Assembly (NCBI GenBank): GCA_020402945.1
Contig: JADBYQ010000094.1
Coordinates: 1 to 64,000 of the forward strand
Source: Cytophagales bacterium
Lineage (GTDB): Bacteria > Bacteroidota > Bacteroidia > Cytophagales > Cyclobacteriaceae
Length of the DNA: 64,000 nt
Reading direction: 5' to 3'
The notes beneath the pieces are model-generated. The model was not told where the DNA came from and did no database searches. It worked only from the letters and a program-made list of their open reading frames with translations. Position numbers and translations under genes: made by a program. This document shows, one piece after another, positions 17,893-29,045 of the stretch (position 1 is its first letter; every line of letters begins with the position of its first letter).

Positions 17893-18240
17893 ATGCCAAA
17901 TATTAAAGTTAGAAGGCTTCGGATAAAAAAAGGGATCCGCAAAAAACTGGAAGGAACTTCGGCTCGTCCGAGACTTTCTGTTTTCAAAAGCAATAAAGCA
18001 ATCTATGCCCAAGTGATTGATGATGCGAAAGGACATACTCTTCTTGCTACTTCTTCAAAAGATCTTGACAAGAAAGGCGGAGTAACGCTTTCGATCTCAA
18101 AAACAGTAGGTCAGAAATTAGCCGAAAAAGCATTGGCTAGCGGAATCAAGGACATCGTATTTGACCGCAACGGTTATTTATATCACGGTAACATTAAAGC
18201 TTTGGCCGAAGGTGCCAGAGAGGGAGGCTTAAATTTTTAA
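17893..18240 (+). CDS. rplR: Ribosomal protein L18
   Basis: 115 residues: basic N-terminus, then [31 protein letters not shown] and the C-terminal [27 protein letters not shown], all typical of L18, which binds 5S rRNA with L5. Confidence 0.97.
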   Translation: MPNIKVRRLRIKKGIRKKLEGTSARPRLSVFKSNKAIYAQVIDDAKGHTLLATSSKDLDKKGGVTLSISKTVGQKLAEKALASGIKDIVFDRNGYLYHGNIKALAEGAREGGLNF

Positions 18241-18244
18241 TAGC

Positions 18245-18763
18245 ATGACACAAAGTAACGTCAGCACAGTAAAAGCCAGTGAAATCGACCTTAAGGAAAA
18301 GGTGGTTGCAATCCAGCGTGTAGCCAAAGTGGTGAAAGGTGGTAGAAGATTTAGTTTCGCTGCCATCGTAGTGGTAGGCGATGGAAATGGAGTAGTAGGT
18401 TACGGTTTAGGTAAAGCTAACGAGGTAACAGACGCCATTACAAAAGGAATAGATGATGCTAAAAAGCACTTGGTGAAGGTGCCTATAATTAAAGGCACTG
18501 TTCCACATGAGTCGCTCGGCAAATTTGGGGGTGGTTTTGTGCTTTTGAAGCCAGCTTCTCCGGGTACAGGAGTAATTGCAGGTGGTGCGATGCGTGCGGT
18601 GCTGGAAAGTGCTGGGGTGCACAATGTGTTAGCTAAGTCAAAAGGTTCGTCCAACCCACACAACGTGGTGAAGGCAACTTTCAAGGCGTTGACAACTATG
18701 CGCGATCCTCAAACCATCGCTCGAAATCGCGGTATTTCTTTATCAAAAGTTTTTAACGGTTAA
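18245..18763 (+). CDS. rpsE: Ribosomal protein S5
   Basis: 172 residues. The dsRNA-binding half contains [34 protein letters not shown], and the C-terminal half has [34 protein letters not shown]5 helps maintain decoding accuracy and mRNA unwinding at the entry tunnel. Confidence 0.98.
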   Translation: MTQSNVSTVKASEIDLKEKVVAIQRVAKVVKGGRRFSFAAIVVVGDGNGVVGYGLGKANEVTDAITKGIDDAKKHLVKVPIIKGTVPHESLGKFGGGFVLLKPASPGTGVIAGGAMRAVLESAGVHNVLAKSKGSSNPHNVVKATFKALTTMRDPQTIARNRGISLSKVFNG

Positions 18764-18768
18764 TACCC

Positions 18769-18948
18769 ATGGCAAAAGTTAAAATCACCCAGACCCGTAG
18801 CATGATCAAGAGACCTGATACGCAACAGCGCACTATTCAGTCGTTGGGTTTAGGCAGGATCAATAAGTCTGTAGAAGTTGAGTACACTCCGCAGATACAG
18901 GGGATGGTAAAAAAAGTTAGTCATTTAGTGAGCGTAACAGAATTATAA
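18769..18948 (+). CDS. rpmD: Ribosomal protein L30
   Basis: Too short for the ORF track: 59 residues from the ATG at 18769, MAKVKITQTRSMIKRPDTQQRTIQSLGLGRINKSVE and ending VSHLVSVTEL. The 'Q.(R/K)S.I.R...Q..T...LGL..IN..V' pattern is L30. It lies in its usual place between S5 and L15, one base before rplO. Confidence 0.95.
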   Translation: MAKVKITQTRSMIKRPDTQQRTIQSLGLGRINKSVEVEYTPQIQGMVKKVSHLVSVTEL

Positions 18949-18949
18949 G

Positions 18950-19396
18950 ATGAAGCTTCACACACTTAAGCCGGCCGAAGGATCGGTAAGAACAAATAAG
19001 AGATTGGGTCGCGGACAAGGTTCTGGCGGTAGCACCGCAGGTCGTGGTCACAAAGGAGCACAATCTCGTTCTGGTAATAGTAAGAAAAGTGGTTTCGAAG
19101 GTGGACAGATGCCACTACAGAGACGCGTACCAAAATTTGGTTTTAAGAATAACAACAAAATCACATTCAAGGCAATCAATTTGGATGCCTTAGAAGAGTT
19201 GGCAAAAAAGACTAGTGCCTCTTCATTGAGCATTCAGTTGATGATTGACAATGGAATTGTTGGAAAAAAAGATCGAGTAAAAGTATTGGGTCGTGGCGAA
19301 TTGAAGGCGAAAGTAAATGTGGAAGCACATTCATTTTCTGAAACTGCAACGAAAGCCATTGAAACAGCAGGCGGTAGCGCCACAACCAAGAAATAG
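18950..19396 (+). CDS. rplO: Ribosomal protein L15
   Basis: 148 residues: MKLHTLKPAEGS, then the Gly-rich RLGRGQGSGGSTAGRGHKGAQSRSG and GFEGGQMPLQRRVPKFGF typical of L15. Its stop touches the secY start with no gap. Confidence 0.97.
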   Translation: MKLHTLKPAEGSVRTNKRLGRGQGSGGSTAGRGHKGAQSRSGNSKKSGFEGGQMPLQRRVPKFGFKNNNKITFKAINLDALEELAKKTSASSLSIQLMIDNGIVGKKDRVKVLGRGELKAKVNVEAHSFSETATKAIETAGGSATTKK

Positions 19397-20707
19397 ATGA
19401 AGCGTTTCTTTACAACTATAAAGAACATTTTTGCGATCGAAGATCTACGTGTTAGGATTCTTAACACGATGGGCTTCCTTATTATTTTCCGATTAGGATC
19501 TTATATCGTTTTACCGGGTATTGATCCAAATTTATTAACGGGCAATCAAGGTGGCATTTTTGATTTCTTGAACACCTTTTTAGGTGGCTCATTCAGCCGA
19601 GCTTCGATCTTCGCATTGGGTATTATGCCTTACATTTCTGCTTCTATCGTTGTTCAATTATTGACCGTAGCAGTTCCTCATTTTGCCAAAATGCAAAAAG
19701 AAGGAGATAGTGGAAGAAAAAAATTAAATCAGTTTACTCGTGTGCTGACGATCCTCATTACGGCTGCTCAGTCATATGGTTATCTGCGTGCAACAGTCAA
19801 TCAGGAGGCAATTATCAATCCGGGCTTATTTTTCACGATTTCATCCATGATGATTATTGTGGCCGGAACTATGTTTTGTATGTGGTTGGGTGAGCGCATT
19901 ACAGACAAGGGTATCGGTAATGGTATCAGTATGCTTATCATGATCGGTATTGTTTCTCGCTTCCCTGCAGCGATCTATCAGGAAGCCGATACAAAGGGCC
20001 TTAGCGGTGGATTGTTGTTGATCATTGAAGCACTTGCTTTATTCTTTGTGGTAGTTGGAGTAATCGCGATGACGCAAGCAGTTCGCAGAATACCTGTTCA
20101 ATATGCGAAGCAAGTCGTAGGTAACAAACTGTATGGAGGTAAGCGTGATTTTATTCCTTTGAAATTGAATTCTGCCGGTGTAATGCCGATCATCTTCGCA
20201 CAAGCATTGATGTTCATTCCACCATTGGTTGCACAAATTTGGCGAGACAGCGATGTAAGTGCCTATGTGGGTACTACCTTTGCAGATTTTACATCATGGC
20301 AATACAACTTGCTGTTTGCTTCATTGATTATCATTTTTACATTCTTTTATACAGCCATCACAGTGCCGTCTAATGACATTGCTGAGAACTTGAAAAGAAA
20401 TGGTGGGTTTGTGCCGGGTATAAAGCCAGGTAAACAAACGGCTGAGTTTATCGATAGTATATTATCAAAGATTACTTTACCAGGTGCATTGTTGTTAGCA
20501 GCTGTTGCCGTTCTTCCTGCTTTTGCAGTGAAGGCGGGCATCACGCAAAACTTTGCTTACTTCTATGGTGGTACTTCACTCCTCATTTTGGTGGGTGTAG
20601 TATTGGATACGCTTCAACAAATAGAAAGTTATTTGTTAATGCGTCACTACGAGGGAATGATGAAATCAGGAAGAGTAAAAGGACGTTCTCAGTTTGCTGC
20701 GGCTTAA
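19397..20707 (+). CDS. secY: Protein translocase subunit SecY
   Basis: 436 residues with ten transmembrane helices. It is the channel of the Sec translocon. Recognisable parts are the plug/TM2a region GGIFDFLNTFLGGSFSRASIFALGIMPYISASIVVQLL, and the cytosolic loop NGGFVPGIKPGKQTAEFID that docks SecA or the ribosome. Its placement after L15 is conserved in nearly all bacteria. Confidence 0.98.
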   Translation: MKRFFTTIKNIFAIEDLRVRILNTMGFLIIFRLGSYIVLPGIDPNLLTGNQGGIFDFLNTFLGGSFSRASIFALGIMPYISASIVVQLLTVAVPHFAKMQKEGDSGRKKLNQFTRVLTILITAAQSYGYLRATVNQEAIINPGLFFTISSMMIIVAGTMFCMWLGERITDKGIGNGISMLIMIGIVSRFPAAIYQEADTKGLSGGLLLIIEALALFFVVVGVIAMTQAVRRIPVQYAKQVVGNKLYGGKRDFIPLKLNSAGVMPIIFAQALMFIPPLVAQIWRDSDVSAYVGTTFADFTSWQYNLLFASLIIIFTFFYTAITVPSNDIAENLKRNGGFVPGIKPGKQTAEFIDSILSKITLPGALLLAAVAVLPAFAVKAGITQNFAYFYGGTSLLILVGVVLDTLQQIESYLLMRHYEGMMKSGRVKGRSQFAAA

Positions 20708-20713
20708 AGTTGA

Positions 20714-21511
20714 ATGGTTCACTATAAGACGGAAAGTGATATTCAGATTATCAAAGAAAGCGCCCAAGTTTTAGGAAAGGCGCATGCGGAAGTAGCGAAG
20801 GCCATAAAGCCCGGTGTGAAAACGAAGAAACTGGATAGCATTGCCGAGGAGTTTATACGTGACAACAATGGAGTGCCTTCTTTTTTGAACTATAATGGTT
20901 CATTTCCGGCTTCACTCTGCATCTCTGTTAATGATACAGTGGTGCATGGTTTTCCGGGTGAATATGAGTTGAAAGAGAAAGACATCGTCTCGATTGACTG
21001 TGGTGTATTGTATAAGGGTTTTCACAGTGACTCTGCTTATACTTACCCTTTGGAAGGTGTTAGTCAAGATGCGTTGAGGCTGTTGGAAAGAACCTACGAG
21101 TCTTTGTATTTGGGCATAGCTCAGGCAAAGGTGGGTAATCGAATAGGTGATATTGGACATGCTGTTCAGACATATGTAGAGCAGTTTGGTTATGGAGTGG
21201 TGAGGGAGTTAGTTGGTCACGGGGTAGGTAGAAGTTTGCACGAGGATCCTGAAGTGCCAAACTATGGGAAGAGAGGAAAAGGACCCAAGATTATGGCGGG
21301 AATGGTTTTTGCCATTGAGCCGATGATCAACATGGGTACTAAGAAAGTAGTGCAGGAGAAGGACGGATGGACGATCCGAACACAAGACAGGAAACCTTCA
21401 GCTCACTTTGAGCATATGGTAGCCATCTTCCCTGATCGGACGGAAATTTTGACGACACACGAGTATATAGAAGAGAGTTATAGTTTTAAATGGCGAAACA
21501 AAAGTCGATAG
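20714..21511 (+). CDS. map: Type I methionine aminopeptidase
   Basis: 265 residues. It removes the initiator methionine from nascent proteins. The dinuclear metal ligands are visible: Asp in SIDCGV and HSDSAYT, His in [13 protein letters not shown], Glu in FAIEPMIN and Glu in HFEHMVAI. The gene follows secY and overlaps infA by 22 bases, so the three are co-transcribed. Confidence 0.97.
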   Translation: MVHYKTESDIQIIKESAQVLGKAHAEVAKAIKPGVKTKKLDSIAEEFIRDNNGVPSFLNYNGSFPASLCISVNDTVVHGFPGEYELKEKDIVSIDCGVLYKGFHSDSAYTYPLEGVSQDALRLLERTYESLYLGIAQAKVGNRIGDIGHAVQTYVEQFGYGVVRELVGHGVGRSLHEDPEVPNYGKRGKGPKIMAGMVFAIEPMINMGTKKVVQEKDGWTIRTQDRKPSAHFEHMVAIFPDRTEILTTHEYIEESYSFKWRNKSR

Positions 21512-21708
21512 AGCAAGACGGAACAATACAAGAGGCGTTATCTAATGCGATGTTTAAAGTACAGTTAGAAAATGGTCACGAAGTATTAGCACACATTTCC
21601 GGAAAGATGAGGATGCATTACATCCGCATTCTTCCTGGAGACAAAGTGCGGTTGGAGATGTCGCCCTATGATTTGACAAAAGGCAGGATAACGTTTAGAT
21701 ATAAATAG
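21490..21708 (+). CDS. infA: Translation initiation factor IF-1
   Basis: 72 residues, the standard size: [41 protein letters not shown] and ending [13 protein letters not shown]. This S1-like OB fold occupies the A site during initiation. The start lies inside the end of map. Confidence 0.98.
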   Translation: MAKQKSIEQDGTIQEALSNAMFKVQLENGHEVLAHISGKMRMHYIRILPGDKVRLEMSPYDLTKGRITFRYK

Positions 21709-21711
21709 GTT

Positions 21712-21828
21712 ATGAAAGTAAGAGCATCCATAAAAAAACGGAGTGCCGATTGTAAAATCATCAGGCGCAAAGGGAAATTATTTGTGATCAATAAAAAAAA
21801 TCCACGGTATAAACAAAGACAAGGATAA
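21712..21828 (+). CDS. rpmJ: Ribosomal protein L36, zinc-less form
   Basis: A 38-residue gene missing from the ORF track: [20 protein letters not shown], ending NPRYKQRQG. Only one of the four zinc ligands of the C-C-C-H type remains (Cys 14), so it should not bind zinc. It keeps the conserved position between infA and rpsM, and starts three bases after infA. Confidence 0.95.
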   Translation: MKVRASIKKRSADCKIIRRKGKLFVINKKNPRYKQRQG

Positions 21829-21830
21829 TT

Positions 21831-22211
21831 ATGGCACGTATTGCTGGTGTTGACATTCCGGATAACAAACGAGGCGAGATTAGCCTCACGTACATTTTTG
21901 GTATTGGCCGCAGGTCAGCCCAGAAAATACTTACTCAAGCTAAAGTTAGCTGGGATAAGAAAGTGAAGGAATGGAACGATGAGGAGTCGAACGCCATTCG
22001 CGCTGTCATTGCAGAACAATTCAGAATTGAGGGATCCCTTAAATCTGAGGTACAGTTAAGCATCAAGCGTTTGATGGACATTGGTTGTTACAGAGGTCTT
22101 CGTCACCGCAAAGGGTTGCCTGTGCGTGGACAAAAGACAAAAAACAACTCACGCACTCGTAAGGGTAAGCGTAAGACAGTAGCGAACAAAAAGAAGGCAG
22201 TTAAAGGTTAA
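21831..22211 (+). CDS. rpsM: Ribosomal protein S13
   Basis: 126 residues: [34 protein letters not shown], and [29 protein letters not shown], the S13 signature. It bridges to L5 in the 50S and contacts P-site tRNA with its basic tail. Confidence 0.97.
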   Translation: MARIAGVDIPDNKRGEISLTYIFGIGRRSAQKILTQAKVSWDKKVKEWNDEESNAIRAVIAEQFRIEGSLKSEVQLSIKRLMDIGCYRGLRHRKGLPVRGQKTKNNSRTRKGKRKTVANKKKAVKG

Positions 22212-22235
22212 TAAATAAAATAATATACTTTTCGT

Positions 22236-22640
22236 ATGGCAGCACCTGCAGTTGAAAAGAAGAAGGACAAGAGCAAAAAACGCGTAGTCAATGTGGAGGC
22301 CATAGGCCAGGCACATATCCGCGCCACCTTCAATAACATCATCATTTCCATCACCAATACTACAGGGCAAGTTGTGTCTTGGGCTTCTGCTGGAAAGATG
22401 GGTTTCAAAGGCTCAAAGAAAAACACTCCTTATGCCGCACAGGTTGCTGCGCAAGAGGCAGCCACCAAGGCGTTTGAACTGGGTGTTCGGAAAGTGGAGG
22501 TTTTTGTAAAAGGACCTGGCGCTGGGCGCGAGTCTGCGATCCGTAGCATTCAAGCATCAGGTGTTGAAGTAACAATCATAAGAGATTTTACTCCAATGCC
22601 GCACAATGGCTGCCGCCCTCCAAAGAAAAGAAGAGTTTAA
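22236..22640 (+). CDS. rpsK: Ribosomal protein S11
   Basis: 134 residues with a Lys-rich N-terminus, then [44 protein letters not shown] and the end [23 protein letters not shown], diagnostic for S11 on the 30S platform. Confidence 0.98.
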   Translation: MAAPAVEKKKDKSKKRVVNVEAIGQAHIRATFNNIIISITNTTGQVVSWASAGKMGFKGSKKNTPYAAQVAAQEAATKAFELGVRKVEVFVKGPGAGRESAIRSIQASGVEVTIIRDFTPMPHNGCRPPKKRRV

Positions 22641-22665
22641 TTTCAGTAACAAGAAAGTATAAATC

Positions 22666-23271
22666 ATGGCAAGGTACACCGGACCCAAAACAAGGATTTC
22701 CAGAAGGTATAACGAACCTATCTTTGGCGACAGCAAAACGTTGGCAAAGAAGAATTATCCCGCTGGCCAGCATGGCAAGGGGAAGAAGCGCAAGCAGTCA
22801 GAATATGCTGTGCAGTTAGCTGAAAAGCAAAAAGCGAAATTTATTTATGGCATTTTAGAGCGCCAATTCGAAAATACGTTCCACAAGGCTTCGGCTAAGA
22901 AAGGCGTAACTGGTGAGGTTCTTTTACAGATGCTAGAGTCGCGCTTGGACAACACAGTTTATAGATTGGGTGTTGCGCCTACTCGTAGAGCGGCTCGTCA
23001 ATTGGTAGTACATAAGCACATTACCGTAAACGGAGATGTGTTGAATATACCTTCAGCTTTCTTACGTCCAGGTGATGTAATAGCTGTGCGCGAGAAATCA
23101 AAGTCATTGGAGGCAATCAATAATTCGTTATCCATTCAGGGTGCAAAGAAGTATAACTGGTTGGAGTGGGATGTGAAAGAAATGGAAGGAAAATTGATCA
23201 ATCTTCCTCCCCGTCAAGATATTCCTGAGAATATCAACGAGCAGTTGATTGTCGAGTTGTACTCTAAGTAA
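22666..23271 (+). CDS. rpsD: Ribosomal protein S4
   Basis: 201 residues. The S4 domain [38 protein letters not shown] is clear. S4 is a primary 16S rRNA binder and translational regulator of the alpha operon in E. coli; here it precedes rpoA as in that operon. Confidence 0.98.
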   Translation: MARYTGPKTRISRRYNEPIFGDSKTLAKKNYPAGQHGKGKKRKQSEYAVQLAEKQKAKFIYGILERQFENTFHKASAKKGVTGEVLLQMLESRLDNTVYRLGVAPTRRAARQLVVHKHITVNGDVLNIPSAFLRPGDVIAVREKSKSLEAINNSLSIQGAKKYNWLEWDVKEMEGKLINLPPRQDIPENINEQLIVELYSK

Positions 23272-23296
23272 GTCAAACCTTTAATTAAAATCACGT

Positions 23297-24286
23297 ATGT
23301 CAATATTAGCATTTCAAATGCCGGAGAAAGTGGTGATGGAGAAGTCAGACGACTTTCACGGCTTCTTTACCTTCAAGCCTTTGGAAAAAGGATATGGAGT
23401 GACCATAGGCAATGCGTTAAGAAGAATATTACTATCCTCGTTAGAGGGTTATGCGATCACAGGTATCAAAATACCTGGTGTGTTGCACGAGTTCTCCACA
23501 ATTGAAGGTGTGGTGGAAGATGTTGCTGAAATTATCTTGAATTTGAAACAAGTTCGTTTCCGCAAAGTGGGCGAATCTAACGACACGAAAGTGGTTGTTA
23601 ATATCAAGAAGCAAAAGCAGTTGAAGGCAGGTGATATCGCCAAGTTTACAGCAGGCTACGAGGTTCTCAATCCAGAGCATGTAATCTGTAACTTAGATGA
23701 ATCTGCTCATTTTGAAATCGAATTATTAGTTGAGAAGGGCAGAGGTTACTTGCCAGCAGAAGAAAGCAAGCCAAATGAGCAGGTTTTCGGTTTTATTCCG
23801 ATCGATGCCATTTTCACCCCGGTAAAGAATGTGAAATACAGTGTGGAGAACACACGTGTGGAGCAAAAGACCGATTATGAGAAATTATTGATTGATATCG
23901 AAACGGATGGTTCGATTCACCCTGAGAAGGCATTGGAAGGGGCTGCTTTTATTTTGATTCAACACTTCCGTTTGTTCTCTGACAAGTCAATCGAATTGGA
24001 GACAACAAAAGATAGCGAAGTAGAACAAGTAGACGAAGAGATGTTACACATGCGCAAGCTGTTGAAAACACAACTTCATGACTTAGATCTTTCAGTACGT
24101 GCTTATAACTGCTTAAAAGCAGCTGAAGTGAAGTCATTGGGAGATTTAGTGAGATTGGACATTTCTGATATGATGAAATTCCGCAACTTCGGTAAGAAGT
24201 CGTTGGCTGAGCTTGAGCAATTGGTGGCCGATAAGAATCTTACATTCGGAATGGATCTTGCGAAATATAAATTGGAAGAAGACTAA
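23297..24286 (+). CDS. rpoA: RNA polymerase subunit alpha
   Basis: 329 residues. The N-terminal domain (residues 1-235) includes the dimerisation segment [21 protein letters not shown]. The C-terminal domain has [48 protein letters not shown], which binds upstream DNA and activators. The stop overlaps the rplQ start by one base. Confidence 0.98.
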   Translation: MSILAFQMPEKVVMEKSDDFHGFFTFKPLEKGYGVTIGNALRRILLSSLEGYAITGIKIPGVLHEFSTIEGVVEDVAEIILNLKQVRFRKVGESNDTKVVVNIKKQKQLKAGDIAKFTAGYEVLNPEHVICNLDESAHFEIELLVEKGRGYLPAEESKPNEQVFGFIPIDAIFTPVKNVKYSVENTRVEQKTDYEKLLIDIETDGSIHPEKALEGAAFILIQHFRLFSDKSIELETTKDSEVEQVDEEMLHMRKLLKTQLHDLDLSVRAYNCLKAAEVKSLGDLVRLDISDMMKFRNFGKKSLAELEQLVADKNLTFGMDLAKYKLEED

Positions 24287-24825
24287 TGAGACACGGTAAA
24301 AAAATTAACCATCTTGGTAGAAAGTCAGCGCATCGTCATGCGTTGTTATCCAACATGGCCTCTTCGCTCATCTTGCATAAGCGAATTACAACAACAGTAG
24401 CAAAGGCAAAAGCCTTGAAGAGATATGTGGAGCCTTTGCTTACAAAGTCAAAGGATGACACCACTCATTCGCGCAGAACAGTTTTTGCTTATTTGCAAAA
24501 CAAAGAGTCGATTAAGACCTTGTTTGGCGAAGTAGCTGGACGTATTGCCAACCGTGCTGGTGGATATACGCGTATCATTAAACTTGGAGATGCTCGTCTC
24601 GGTGATGCAGCAGACATGTGTTTGATGGAATTGGTCGATTTCAATGATATCTACAAAAAGGATGGCGCTGAGAAAAAGGCTAAGACACGCAGAGGCCGTA
24701 AGGTAAAGAAAGATGAAGGTGGTGTTGAAGATGCTAAGGTAGTATCGGAAGCAACTGAGGCAAAGCCCAAGAAAGCAGCCAACCTGCCTGCCGGCAAGGC
24801 AGGAAAATCTAAAAAAGACGAATAG
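24286..24825 (+). CDS. rplQ: Ribosomal protein L17 with a basic C-terminal extension
   Basis: 179 residues. The L17 core ([29 protein letters not shown] to [10 protein letters not shown]) ends near residue 124. The extra ~55 residues are Lys/Glu/Ala-rich ([18 protein letters not shown]). Close to the end, the codons for LPAGKAG coincide with a GC-rich palindrome, which looks like a short repeat inserted in frame. A strong terminator follows 18 bases after the stop. Confidence 0.96.
   Translation: MRHGKKINHLGRKSAHRHALLSNMASSLILHKRITTTVAKAKALKRYVEPLLTKSKDDTTHSRRTVFAYLQNKESIKTLFGEVAGRIANRAGGYTRIIKLGDARLGDAADMCLMELVDFNDIYKKDGAEKKAKTRRGRKVKKDEGGVEDAKVVSEATEAKPKKAANLPAGKAGKSKKDE
24783..24803. repeat. 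GC-rich palindromic repeat inside the rplQ tail
   Basis: CCTGCCTGCCGGCAAGGCAGG is a near-perfect palindrome: outer CCTGCC/GGCAGG arms and an inner TGCCGGCA, with one extra A. It encodes part of the LPAGKAG segment. It is the only copy I found in the window. From memory, similar GC-rich palindromes are scattered in some Bacteroidota genomes, sometimes in frame. Confidence 0.5.
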
Positions 24826-24843
24826 TGATTTCAAAAAACATAG

Positions 24844-24878
24844 AAAAAGGGATTGGACATCGTTCGATCCCTTTTTTA
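24844..24878 (+). terminator. Rho-independent terminator of the ribosomal cluster
   Basis: AAAAGGGAT, a 13-base loop and ATCCCTTTT followed by more T form a nine-pair stem with a T tract. Confidence 0.8.
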
Positions 24879-24945
24879 TTGCCCTTTTTTGAACGAATGC
24901 GGAAAGAATTAACCTCGACCTTGATCACTGATTCAATAACAAAAG

Positions 24946-24953
24946 TATTTTTG
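24946..24953 (+). promoter_or_regulatory. Probable -7 promoter element of carA
   Basis: TATTTTTG fits TAnnTTTG, 22 bases before the carA TTG start. The nearest TTG upstream (24921) leaves a 22-base spacer rather than 19, so the promoter is only a fair match. Confidence 0.4.
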
Positions 24954-24975
24954 TCAACCATTTAACTCAACTCTC

Positions 24976-26061
24976 TTGAACGGAAAAGCATATTTACTCT
25001 TAGCAGACGGCCTCCTTGTCGAAGGGAAGGGCATCGGTAAAAAAGGAACCAGTGGCGGTGAAATCTGTTTCAACACGGGCATGACTGGCTATCAAGAAAT
25101 TTATACTGACCCCTCTTACCACGGCCAGATTGTTGTCAATACTTCGGCACACATTGGCAACTACGGTACAGTGGTCGAAGACAATGAATCGGGTTCACCC
25201 AAAATTCAAGGCATCGTGATTAATGAATTCTCAAAAGAGTTCAGCCGAAAGACAGCCAAAGAGAGCTTACAGACTTACCTGGAAAAGCATGGCGTAGTTG
25301 GAATTGCAGACATTGATACACGGAAGTTGGTGCGGCACATAAGAAGTAAGGGAGCGATGAATGCGATCATTTCCTCTGAGCTTACGCCCGAACAATTAAA
25401 AGAAGGGTTGAAAAAAGTGCCATCAATGGATGGACTTGAATTGTCTTCTGTGGTGAGTACCAAACAATCCTACTTTGCAGGCGATCCAAATGCAACGATT
25501 AAAATTGCGGCACTGGATGTGGGCATTAAGAACAATATTGTAAAATGCTTAGCGGAAAGAGGTTGCTACGTTCAAGTGTTTCCTGCAAAAACGACTTACA
25601 AAGAAATGGAAGCGTGGAAGCCAGACGGTTATTTTATTTCCAACGGCCCAGGCGACCCTTCGGTGATGGACTACGCTATCAAAACAGTAAAAGACATTTT
25701 AGATGCTGACAAGCCTGTGTTTGGCATTTGCCTCGGGCATCAGTTGTTGGCATTGGCCGCTGGCCTCACAACCTTTAAAATGCACCATGGTCATCGCGGA
25801 CTTAACCACCCCGTAAAAAATTTAATTTCAGGTTTGGGCGAGATGACATCTCAAAATCACGGCTTTGCTGTAAGTGACAAAGATTTAGATAAGCATCCAA
25901 ATGTAGAAGTTACGCACGTTCATTTGAATGACAAGACAATCATGGGCATTCGGTTGAAAAACAAGAAAGCATTTTCGGTGCAGTATCACCCAGAGGCTTC
26001 GCCAGGGCCGCATGATTCAAGGTATTTGTTTGATGAGTTTTTGAAGATGATCGCCAACTAA
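24976..26061 (+). CDS. carA: Carbamoyl-phosphate synthase small (glutaminase) subunit
   Basis: 361 residues. The subunit hydrolyses glutamine and channels ammonia to CarB for arginine and pyrimidine synthesis. The N-terminal domain has GTSGGEICFNTGMTGYQEIYTDPSYHGQIV. The glutaminase domain has Cys in FGICLGHQLLALA and His/Glu in QYHPEASPGPHD. The start is a TTG: no in-frame ATG exists between an upstream stop at 24937 and this codon. CarB is not in the window. The rplQ-carA-eno order is familiar in Bacteroidota. Confidence 0.95.
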   Translation: MNGKAYLLLADGLLVEGKGIGKKGTSGGEICFNTGMTGYQEIYTDPSYHGQIVVNTSAHIGNYGTVVEDNESGSPKIQGIVINEFSKEFSRKTAKESLQTYLEKHGVVGIADIDTRKLVRHIRSKGAMNAIISSELTPEQLKEGLKKVPSMDGLELSSVVSTKQSYFAGDPNATIKIAALDVGIKNNIVKCLAERGCYVQVFPAKTTYKEMEAWKPDGYFISNGPGDPSVMDYAIKTVKDILDADKPVFGICLGHQLLALAAGLTTFKMHHGHRGLNHPVKNLISGLGEMTSQNHGFAVSDKDLDKHPNVEVTHVHLNDKTIMGIRLKNKKAFSVQYHPEASPGPHDSRYLFDEFLKMIAN

Positions 26062-26077
26062 AATTGATGGGACAAAA

Positions 26078-26665
26078 ATGGCTACATCGCCTTACATCAA
26101 AACGCTATTTACCATCAATGAGTTGGCTTGGAATCTGTATAATTCCAATTCACGTAATGTTCCTAAAAAAAATATGAACCCTATTGAAATAGGTAAATTG
26201 CTTAAGAACCTGAAACAAGGAAATGTTGAGTTCATTTTAATAGGTGGTTTTGCTATGGCGTTTCATGGGTTTCCGCGCGCAACCGGTGATATTGATCTGT
26301 GGATTAAAAACACGCCAGAAAATATGCTACGACTTAAAGACGCATTGATTAGCACAGGTTTTCCTGAAGCGAAAGCCTTGAGATCGACTACTCAGCTAGT
26401 GCCAGGCATGAGCATCTTCAATTTATTGGAATCTGATTTCAAGATCGACCTGCTTCACAATTTAAAGCTTTTTAAAGAAAAGGATTTTGATAACTGTTAT
26501 GACAAAGCCGATGAGGGTGAATACAATGGGGTTACTATCAAAGTGCTGAACGCGGCAGATTTATTGAAAGAGAAGACAAGTGCAAATAGAGACAAGGATG
26601 GGCAGGACATCTCTTACTTGAAAAAGATGCTGTTGAAAATTAAGAACAAAAAGAAAGATCAATAG
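26078..26665 (+). CDS. Nucleotidyltransferase-fold protein (DUF6036-like)
   Basis: 195 residues. The core FILIGGFAMAFHGFPRATGDIDLWI shows the 'GG.A...HG..R.T.DID' pattern of minimal nucleotidyltransferases, with the two metal-binding Asp residues in GDIDLWI. The remainder fits the DUF6036/AbiEii-like class. Homologues usually start close to the motif, so the ATG at 26174 (MNPIEIGKLLKNL) is a possible true start. The last base of its stop abuts the ATG of the next gene. Function is unknown; some relatives are antitoxins or toxins. Confidence 0.65.
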   Translation: MATSPYIKTLFTINELAWNLYNSNSRNVPKKNMNPIEIGKLLKNLKQGNVEFILIGGFAMAFHGFPRATGDIDLWIKNTPENMLRLKDALISTGFPEAKALRSTTQLVPGMSIFNLLESDFKIDLLHNLKLFKEKDFDNCYDKADEGEYNGVTIKVLNAADLLKEKTSANRDKDGQDISYLKKMLLKIKNKKKDQ

Positions 26666-27253
26666 ATGAAAAAATACATCCTTGGACTTATTCTAGCGGT
26701 TTGTTTTTTTGCTTCCCAAGCACAAGTTTCTTTTGGTGTTAAAGCTGGGTACAACAGTAACATTTATGTCACTAAGGTTGATTACTTTGTTGGACCCTCT
26801 ACAAACGAATCTTCTAATGGAAATGGTTATTTTCTCGGTGCTTTTGTTAAGCTGCCTTTATTGAAGAAATTTTCTATCACACCGGAACTACAATTTTCAA
26901 AAAGAGGCGGAGCGTATTTTTCTGACAACTATTTAGAGCTGCCAGTATTTGCTACATTTTCCCCTTTCAAAGTAGTTGATTTTGATTTGGGTGTAACGAC
27001 TGGGTTCTTTCTATCCTCAGACATCAGATTTAAGGTCAATAACAGTTTTGATTTTGGTTTGTCAAGTGGATTTAGAATTAATCTATCAAAGCAATTCTCC
27101 CTCATTGGTAGATACTACCTTGGAATCACTCCTGCTAGAAGCATTACTGATTTTAATTTAACTTTTAATGGCATCACTCTAGATCCGATGACAAAGTCGT
27201 GGGATGAGTATAACAGAACAATACAATTTGGCATTGGCTACAAAATAAAGTGA
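26666..27253 (+). CDS. Outer-membrane beta-barrel protein, PorT-like
   Basis: 195 residues. The signal peptide MKKYILGLILAVCFFASQAQ is followed by VSFGVKAGYNSNIYV, the usual opening of the small Bacteroidota barrels. Alternating strands continue to a C-terminal TIQFGIGYKIK, a barrel end strand. The cargo or role is not evident. It starts directly after the nucleotidyltransferase stop, so the two share a transcript. Confidence 0.7.
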   Translation: MKKYILGLILAVCFFASQAQVSFGVKAGYNSNIYVTKVDYFVGPSTNESSNGNGYFLGAFVKLPLLKKFSITPELQFSKRGGAYFSDNYLELPVFATFSPFKVVDFDLGVTTGFFLSSDIRFKVNNSFDFGLSSGFRINLSKQFSLIGRYYLGITPARSITDFNLTFNGITLDPMTKSWDEYNRTIQFGIGYKIK

Positions 27254-27315
27254 AAACTAACTTAGTGTCTTCGAGCCTTAGTGGTAAAAAATAAATCTAA
27301 CATCTTAAATCCTAA

Positions 27316-28599
<1,284 letters not shown>

Positions 28600-28623
28600 A
28601 AAAGATTTTCTTTTAACTATTGA

Positions 28624-28646
28624 AGCCGGGGGTATCCTCGGCTTTT
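28624..28646 (+). terminator. Rho-independent terminator after eno
   Basis: AGCCGGGG, a four-base loop (GTAT) and CCTCGGCT followed by TTT give an eight-pair stem with one G-T pair. Confidence 0.7.
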
Positions 28647-28744
28647 ATATTGCTTCGGAAAAAAAGGGAAGCGTGCTGGCATTTGTAGTTGGGTTTTTCG
28701 CATTTCTAAAATTTCCCTATCTTCGTACAACCATTTTTTAAGCT

Positions 28745-29038
28745 ATGTTGAAGAAATTGCCGCCCGCCTTTCGTAATTTTTATATTGTTACAGGTCTTTG
28801 CTTCCTTGTCTGGATGCTTTTTTTGGACTCCAATGATTTGATATCGCGTTTTAAATTGGGTGCCAAACTGCGAAACCTCGATCGGGAAAAAGCGTATTAT
28901 CAGGAAAAGATTGCCGATGTAGAGAAGGACCGACACGAGTTAATGACTGACCGTGAATTGTTGGAAAAATTTGCTCGTGAAAAGTATTTGATGAAGAAGG
29001 AAACGGAAGATATTTTTATCATTCAAGAAGAAGATTAA
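28745..29038 (+). CDS. ftsB: FtsB/DivIC-like septum formation protein
   Basis: 97 residues: short cytoplasmic start, one membrane helix (FYIVTGLCFLVWMLFLDSN), then a heptad-rich coiled coil (KLGAKLRNLDREKAYYQEKIADVEKDRHEL) and the 'LEKFAREKYLMKKETEDIFII' tail found in FtsB/DivIC. These proteins join FtsL and FtsQ in the divisome. The eno-ftsB pairing supports the call. A TATCTTCG sequence 19 bases upstream may be its -7 box. Confidence 0.85.
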   Translation: MLKKLPPAFRNFYIVTGLCFLVWMLFLDSNDLISRFKLGAKLRNLDREKAYYQEKIADVEKDRHELMTDRELLEKFAREKYLMKKETEDIFIIQEED

Positions 29039-29045
29039 ACCACGC

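Noticed and set aside
21712-21828. Zinc-less L36 and S14 as novel features
   Set aside because: To my knowledge these forms are common in Bacteroidota, so they are ordinary here.
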